A stretch of DNA of 64,000 nt, from NCBI GenBank assembly GCA_020698575.1, contig CM036254.1, positions 31,090,526-31,154,525 of the forward strand, given 5' to 3'. Positions within the stretch are counted from its first letter, which is position 1. Each line of letters starts with the position of its first letter. Shown piece by piece: positions 38,001-47,000 of this stretch. Position numbers and translations under genes: made by a program. Under the pieces are notes generated by a model. That model had not been told where the DNA came from and did no database searches. It was given only the letters and a program-made list of their open reading frames with translations. This DNA comes from Bostrychus sinensis (taxonomy: Eukaryota > Chordata > Actinopteri > Gobiiformes > Eleotridae).

Positions 38001-41000
38001 AAAACACACAATGAAATAACAAACCTAAAATACAAGTGCATGTCTTTATGTAATATTAGTAACTAATGATGTTGTTCTTTTCAGACTTTTGAAGACTTTA
38101 AGAATGACAAACAGGCGCTGGAGTACCAGCAGAGGATAGTAGACATCCTGCTCCAGGTAACATCCAAGATTAGAGACTTTGGAATTTGGAGCTTTTCTGT
38201 TGTTTGTATAAGGGCACGATTATTATTACACCATCTTAACATACTTCTAGGGGGACCCTTCTACGTGTAAGATATTGCTAAGTAATTGAACAGTTTGCCC
38301 TTTTTAATCACACTTTATTTTAATCTTTTTAACTTAATTATTAAGAATATTTTGTGTCTTTTTGGCTGTCAGGTGATGGTGGATAACCCAGACTTCACTC
38401 CATCTCAAGTGGGCTGTCTCTTCACCTTTCTTGCCCGACAGCTTGCCAAACCGGACAACACACTGTTTGTCAACAGGAAGCTTTTTGATCAGGTTCTCTT
38501 CAAATACTTTACATTTAAGGCACCAAAGTAATCTCTACTCAACAATGTCGCGCTTTGTTTGGACAGGTGCTGGAGTTCCTGTGCAGTCCAGTGGATGACT
38601 CCAGACACACTGAGAGGCAGCAGGTGGGTCCATTTCGATGAAGTCCATATTTACAGGACAGTGCAGTTCAGGACGGCGTGGTTTGCAGCTGTGATGATGT
38701 AACTGGGCAGGTGCAGTAGCTTTGACCAGAGCTTATTTTTGTGTGGCTGTAGGTGCTGTTGGAGCTGCTGCAGGTTGGTGGAGTGGTCCAGTTTGATGAA
38801 GAAAGACTACTGACCTTAGCAGAAAAGGCAAAGTTGTAAGTCAGTCCTAATACTATTTATCAGTACTTACTAAGGATAAAAACAGCCAAAGTATAGAGTA
38901 TTTTTTGGTCATCTTTTATGTAGACTTCTTGAAACATTATCTACTTTTTTAATGTTGTTATTTGCTTCGTCGGTAGCTTCCAAATCTGTGAGTTTTTGTA
39001 TGAGAAGAAACACCTGTATGACAGAATCATTGACTGCTACCTGAACGACCCTCTCAGGAAGGTAAGGTTGTGGCTTTGTACTCTTCATATTTAACAGATG
39101 TTTTATCTGTTGAACTTTCTGGTGCATTTGTCAGGAGGAAATCTTCAGCTTTGTGCACAACCTGCTGTCGATGCCAGGGTACAGCTCCGAGGAGAAGCAG
39201 GCCGTGCGCGACAAGGCTCTGCTGCACATCAAGGTCTGAAATGAGACTTTTCCTACAGCGTACAAACACAATGGGCCTCATTTATGAATGTTCTCTTAGG
39301 AAAGTTTCTTAAGGACTCCTTCTAAGAACTGCTTGAGAGAACTCTACATTGGATTTATGACACATTCTCAAGCTCCCAGATTCTTCTCAGCAGAGCATGT
39401 AACTCCAGGGACTCCACGGACACTGCGCTCGTCATTAACATGGCAATTACATAGGGTTAACCATGAAACGCCCTCTAAAGTCCGTATATGTTCACGAGAC
39501 AGGAGTTTAGTGACGTCTGTCTACTGGGGACTCAAGGGCATAGCAGCCCCCTTACCAGGAAGTGGCAGGGGCGGTTCTAGGGGGTGGCCAGTCCCCCTGT
39601 AACTGTGAGCCTGTTCCCCCTAGTGGCCACTCCTCTGACGTGTCCTAAATGCCTTATGAAACTCACATATATATAATAATATATAATTTGTTTCAAGGGT
39701 TATTCTAGCATTATAAAAGCATTATCATGTTTAGAAAGATGATATCAGAGTTATTTTTAACTGTTATTTTTAAAATAAGTCCCAGTCAGTTTACATCAAA
39801 ATGTCTCATGTACCCCTTGGCCAAATAGCTGGCCCCATTGTGGCCTCCCAGTTAAAAGCAGTCTAGAACCACCCCTGAGAAGCGGCTCTCTGGCAAACAC
39901 ATACACAGCAGTTTTACAGCTTCAGCAGCAAATAAAAATGTCCAAAAACACTAAGACACAGTCAGTGGAAGTTTATTTCAGTCTCTAACTCTCTCAAGTT
40001 AACGAGGGCTTTGGTCTTTTTGTCGCGTATTTTGCAAGTCTTGGAAAAAAGCGGGGTAGTGGGAGCGGGGGCGCACACGGAGACCAGTGCATCCTTGTCA
40101 TGGGGGAGTAACGGGGGTGTTGTATAGCCATGGTGGGGGGCTACAGTTCAGGCCAGAGTAATGTACTGTAGCAGCCTTTACAGAGGGGACAGAGACAGAG
40201 GACAGAGCTGTGGCAGGTCACTGCACTGTAGCAGTGAGTATGAAGTCTGTTTTAGGCTTATACCTGGTCTATATCACCACTGATCACTGGTTTTCTTTTA
40301 AATAATATTATTTTAATAAGGAATAATTTGTAATTTGTAATTTATAGTAAGACTGAAATGATTATTTTTTGTTTCAGTAGGGGTCTGATAAAATTATAAA
40401 ACAGCAGTATTTTAGTGCGTAAGAGTCCTCAGACCTGTTCTTAGAGTTGTTCTTCCAGAAGAACATTTTTCAGTTAAGAAAAAATTGATGAATGCCAAAA
40501 ATCCTCCAAAGAAGGGCTTAGGTACAAATTTGCTCGTAAGAAGAGTTCATGAATGAAGCCCACTGATCCAGCATGAAGCTAACCATATGAAACATAATCA
40601 CAGGAGCTGGTGAGCCTGGACGCACACAAGTCCTCAGACCTGGTGTTGTTTCACTTCTCTCAGGAGGTCCAGCAGATTCTGTCTGAGCTACAGGTAAACT
40701 ACACCCATATCTCCCTCAGTTGTCATGTCTATTGTGGAGGCAAAAATATTAACTGGAATGAATAGCGAGTCGAGAGATTTGTCTTTTCAGATTTATTACT
40801 GGCCAGCCAGGGAGCAATCTAACACAGAGTACAACAGCAGTCTGAGTGAAAACAGTCTAACACAAGTTTTTATATGAAGCACACTTGCAGGTGGAACTTG
40901 TGGCTCATCTGACCCCCCAATGTTCTTGGGTGCTGGTTTAGACTGGTTTGTCTCTCAAATGTCTCAAAGTAAGAGGAAAAAAACAAATGTACACCAAAAG

Positions 41001-44000
41001 GTGACAGGAAAAGGTATATGAATGTCTTGCTCCTCTTTATGTTGCATATGTGTTATCAGAGCATAAAGAGCAAATTAGCAAAGCGTGTCTCGGTGTTGCG
41101 TGGCGCTTTAAAGTGTATCACATAACCACTTGCTATGGAAAACTGGTCAGAAGCCTCATAGGTCACAAGTTCCTTCCTGTAGCATAAGTCGTGCAATATT
41201 AGCAGTAAAAGTAATGTACTCTCAAGGAAAAAAGAAACACACCACTTTCATTTTCTCAATTTGTCAAAAAATATTACAGCCAGTGAAAAATTACAGACTA
41301 CAATGAGTTTAGTACTACTCTGAGTCAAAATGAAATGACTGTTTTCCTGGTTCCGGTTGATTGATTTTGATGAGCAATAACAACTGTATTTTTGTATTAA
41401 TCACCTATGTCTGGGTCATGAGTAAAACTCAGAGATGAATTGGACCTGTCCTCAATTGTGCACAACCATTCCCTATAAAAAAGACACCAAAATGGAAAAA
41501 AAAGCACATTTGTTCACAATGCCACGACTACTGCAACCAGAGAGAGATTGGCAGCCATTGGCCTGCTTCAAGCTGAAGGAGCACACGGCTGTAGCCAGGA
41601 GTTTGGAGTCCATCACTCTACTGTTGTACGCCTTGCTGAGTGTTTCCACACCACTGGATCCTCCAATGACCGTCCCAGATCTGGTCGACCACATGTCACA
41701 ACTGCTGCATTATTATTGTTTGGTCATGTTATTGTTATTGAAACTGTCATAAGCATTGATTAATTGGGTCTGAATATCAGGGACGGGTATATGGTTGATG
41801 TGCACATGTAATATTTCCATCAAAAATAAGTAACCAAACAAAAATGTGGTAAAAAAGCAGTGGTGCGTTTCTTTTTTCCTTGAGTGTATGTACCAGTAAC
41901 TGTGACCAAATGAGAGCAATACAAGCAATGTAATGTAAAGTATACATTTTCCAACATGCCATCAACATCTTAGAACATACAATAGCTCAGCAGGCAAACT
42001 GTAGCTCTGTAGCCTGAACAGCAAGACCTTTTGCACGTCACAAAATGAAAGTTTGATGCCTATTTTTATTGCCCTTGTAGAAAACCTGGTATTAAATAAA
42101 TTAGGATGGCTGGCAAGACTAGTAGCTTTATCTAGCCCGACCAGCCAACCAGGTTTTGTAAAAGATAAACAAATCTAATCTAGTCCTATCTAATATAGGC
42201 TAAAATAGAGAGGTAATGTCTTCAGCATAAGCATCTTTTTACAGTTCTTTTCTCTAAATCCTACTACAGTAGTAGTATGTGAAAGTGAAGAATTGAGACG
42301 AATTCTTTTGGATAAAAAATGTTTTGTGTTTTATACTGTTAGTTATATCAGATCTAATGAATGTATTTTAAGTTTGTGTAATGTGTTACATTAGTGACTG
42401 AAACACATGCTTTTTATCAGGAGGACCAGCTCCAGTTTAACCTCCTCAGCTGTCTTCTGGGACCAAGGTATTCTCCTGTGCAAAAATCGTTTTACCTTCC
42501 ATTGTGTGTCTGATATATTCTTTTATGATTCTTTCAGAGAGGTTCCTGCGGCGGCCAGTCTGACCCAGGACCTGGCCCTCCACGAGCTCTTGTTAGAACT
42601 CATGTGTCGCTTCTCCCCTGAGCAGCTGCTGTGTTTCCTCCAGAACTGTCAGCAGTACAGACTGGAGGAGGCCATTCAGGTAACCACCAGTGGCTTTTTA
42701 CCAGCTTTCCCACCATGTGCTTCATGTGTGTTATTGGCTAAATGGTTCAAAGGGTCTATGTCACTATGAACATCAGGTCAGGCCTTTTATGTATGCTGGT
42801 GTTTCATACTGTAGTGCTAAGTAAAAACAATACTATCACAACTTTCTTTTCTTGATTATAAAGTATACTGTTATCATAACTTTAACCTGCTTTGCATACT
42901 ACTTAGTATTCACTTATACTAATTGCTAATGATTGATTGTAGATAACTGACAAGTACCACCACAGTGAGGCCACGGCCTATCTGCTGGAGAAGAAGGGCG
43001 ATGTCCACGGAGCTTTCAACATCCTTTTAGAGGTAAAAACCAAGCATTTAGAAAGTGTGCGCATAAAGCATGCATGCATCTAATTTAAATGCATAATTAT
43101 GTATGCATATAATCATGTAGATAGACAGATAATTGTGCTGTATTTTCTGAATAAGGCCAGGTTTGGTTTCATTATTTTGGGATTTCTGCGTATTCCACTT
43201 TTAACTGTACTTCTTAAAAATTGTCTTTTTGGAGGCATACAAAACGTCAGCAGAGACATTACTGACATAAGCGGTTTCTTTTGTCTGTAAAGACGTTGAA
43301 AGAGAAGCTGAGAGTGTTGGCGTCTGAGCGGACTGAAGGACGTCCAGAAAAGGAGGGCGCCGCTCTGGGAGAACTGGAGCAGGCCCTGACCACTGTCATT
43401 GACCTGTGCCACCGGAGCTCTCAGGGCCTCAACCAGCAGCAAACAGAGGTATTTCTCATAAAGCCTCAAAAACTCACTAGCCTGGCTCCCCTTTAAGCAT
43501 TTGTATTTGACTACAATGTTGAATATATTTGGTCTACTGTTAGGTTCCTTTACGGTGTGCTTTCTTATGTCCTCAGCGTTTGTGGTTCCCTCTTCTAGAG
43601 GCCATGATGGCGTCACACAAAAATGTGACGGGAGCGAGCAGCAGACAAACCTCTGAAGGTAATAATGACATATTTTCACCACACAGAGTAGTGTTTCCCA
43701 CCTTCAGTTTTAGACTATGGGGGATTCAATTAGATCATGGTGGGCCACCATAGTCTTCTGAATTAATGGTGAATGCTGCAGAGGTTAGGGTCTGCTGCTG
43801 TTATGTGGGATGAAAACCTGATTCACAACACCTGTCTGTCTTTACTTTAATCTGTTGAATTTGTGGGATTGTTTACGTTGTGGGTATTAATATAAATGCA
43901 TGTAACTGTTTTATAGAGATTAGAACCTAAATGCAGCTAAGTGTGCTAATTGTGACTGTAAAAACGAATCTAAGAACAAAACTGTATATCAGTATGAGTC

Positions 44001-47000
44001 AATATGTGTTTATTCCTGTTGTGTTACAGTTCTGAAGGAGTTGACCATGAAGGTTCTAAACAGCATGAGCAGCTTCATCTCTCTGCCGGCCATCATCCAG
44101 AGAATACTGCAGGTGAGCCCTGAACTAAAGCGTACTAACTTCTTTCTCACTATGGGCCAGATTGATCAAAGGTATGCATGGTTTGCAAAAATGAAGTAAT
44201 TAAAGACACAGCTGAGGTTAGCGTCTCTCACAGGTGTGAAATGAGAGCTGCTTTAGCTCCGGTGACACTGGAGACAATGTAAATGTTTTGATTTAGCAGC
44301 TACTATCTGACTTGCTGTATGAAGACTGTTGGAGCTAAAGCTGTACATTTAGCAGGAGAAGTAGATGCACATTTTTGTGGAGGAAAGACTGTTGTTTTTA
44401 AGATAGAGCATAGAAAAAGGGTTATAATGTTGCATTTAGTTTAATTTGCAGAGATAAAACATTTCTCTTTAGATTTGAAGGCAGTGACAACAAAGACATA
44501 CTACACCTTTTGTTTGAGTCACATGTTAAAGTAAACTGTTTCCAGTTTGATTTGATTTCGATTCTTGGGGTCACAATTTGTTCCAGAATCTATTTTTGAT
44601 TCAAAACTATTTTTTAACATTATTTGATTTGATTGAGGTTGCCAAGAAAGACAAAACAAAAGATAACATTTATTCCTTGAACATTTCTTTCTTTCTCTAA
44701 ATTGTTTGGTATCCATATTACAAATAAATGCTGTATTAATAAAATTGGTAGGCTGATTTAAAAATTTATTTTTGAGCAGATTTTTAAATTGGAATTGATT
44801 GTTTGTTTTTTTTTTCCAACATCCCTAGTGAGTTACTGCTAGCGTCAGTATCTTACTGCCACTGCTTCTCCAGTGGGACAGGGTGGAGGGATCTCAGTCA
44901 GTGGCTTCTCTATATTTATCACATTATTTACAAAGGCTACACATGTTCCACTTTGTTTCTGGTCCTTGTAAAACATAGGACAGATGTTCGAAGGATGCTG
45001 TGGTGAGAATAGCCAGCCTGAATACAGCCCATCATCAGCGAGCGTGGACTCTCTTTGGAACATCTGATTTATAACTATAAGTGACAAATACTGGTTGTAA
45101 ATGTGCTGGTTAAAGCAAACAAATACACATCATACATCGTGCTTTCCAAGTAGATCACATACACAATGCACAAATTCTCACTTGATCAATCTGGCCTCAT
45201 AACACGTTTAATTCATTTATATTTAATTGAAGTTGTAATAATCTAGCAGTATTCCATTGCTTTGTAAAGACATTAAAGTTGAATGTGGACTGGTGTAATG
45301 CTCTTTATACATCATTTAGGACCCTGTTTATGGGAAAGGAAAGCTGGCGGAGATCCAGGGGCTCATCCTGGGCATGCTGGACACTTTCAACTATGAACAG
45401 GTACACATTGTAGAACATACTGTGTGTATCTGAGCGATCCAGTGCAATTTCTTTTACTTTGAGAGACATGAATACAATTATATTTTTCCTCACCCACTGT
45501 TATGAAATTGCAATGTGAAAAGAATGCATAAAAAGACATGATGTGATGATTTGATGTTTACATGTAACTGTTTTTTCTTTTTTCTTTTTGAAGACATTAC
45601 TTGAAACCACTACAAGTCTCCTGAACCACGACCTCCACTGGTCCCTGGCACACCTGCACTCGACAGTGAGGCGGGGACTGCACCCCCGACAGGACAGCTG
45701 TAACATCTGTCTGCAGCAGTACAAGAGGAAGCAGGATAGCACGGAGGAGATCATCGTTTTCAGGTAGTGCCCTCACCCTCACCACACTGGGGTTTGAGCT
45801 GAAGTAATGAACAGGGCAAATCTAACCTTCAGACATTTTCCCACTGGTTATGGCTGTATGGTTCTTCCACTGTCACCAAGTGCACTCCTTTTCTAAATCT
45901 GAAAATTGAAGAATTGTTTAAAAATTTGGTGGAAATGTTTGATATGAATTTACCATACTGTATGCTTAGAGTATGTTATATGTGGTGAAATTATGTGTTT
46001 AGGTAACTACTGCCTGGAACTAAAGTTTTTGTGAGATTTTCTTTATACAGTGGCTTGTAAAAGTATTTACGACCCTTAGCATTTATTGTTGCCTTACAAC
46101 GAGGAATTTAAATGGATCATTGGGAGGTTTCTGTCAGTCACTTTACATCACATGACAACAACTATGAAGATGCAAAATATTTTTTATTGTTAAACAAACA
46201 AGAAATGTTTCACAAAAACATAAAACTGGAGTGTGCAAAAGTATTCAACCCCTGAAGTTAGTATTCTGTAGAACCACCTTCTGAAGGACTTCCAGCTCCA
46301 AGTCTTCTAGGATGGGCATCTTCTAGGACATTCTCCGTCAAAAAACAGGTCCAGCTCCTTCAGGTTGGGTGCATTGTACAGCACAGTTTGAGGCATTTTC
46401 TTCAATAATTGTCCTGTATTAAGCTCCATCCTTCATTTCTTCAGTTCTGAGCAGTTTCCCAGTTCCTACCAATGACAAATATTCCCACAGCAGGACACTG
46501 CCATCACCAGGCTTCACTTTAGAGAGGGGCCACAGTCAGGTGCTAGGTTTGTGTCATAGTATCTTTTGTCGATGGTTCATTTTAACTGTATCTGACAGAG
46601 AACCTTCCCATGTTTGGGAGTCTCCCGCGTGCCTTTTGGCAAACACAAAACATGTTTTGTTATTATTTTCTTCAAGCAATGGCCACTCTTCCACACAGCC
46701 CAGCTCTGTGGAGTGTATGGTTCAGAGTGGTCCTGGGACAGATACAACAGTCTCTGCTGTGGAGCTCTGCAGATCTTTCAGGGTCACCTTTGGTCTTATT
46801 GTTGCCTCTCTGATGAATGCACTCTTTGCCCGGTTTGTGAGTTTTAGATGGTCCTCTTTAGGCAGGTGTGGTGTGGTTCCTGTTGTAAAAATGTTGCAAT
46901 GATTAATTAAATTTACCTTGCATAGCTAGCTGGATTCTCGTGAAATTTGTGAGTTCACAGATTCACAAAATCGATATAACGTTAGCAACTCTTTGCTAAC

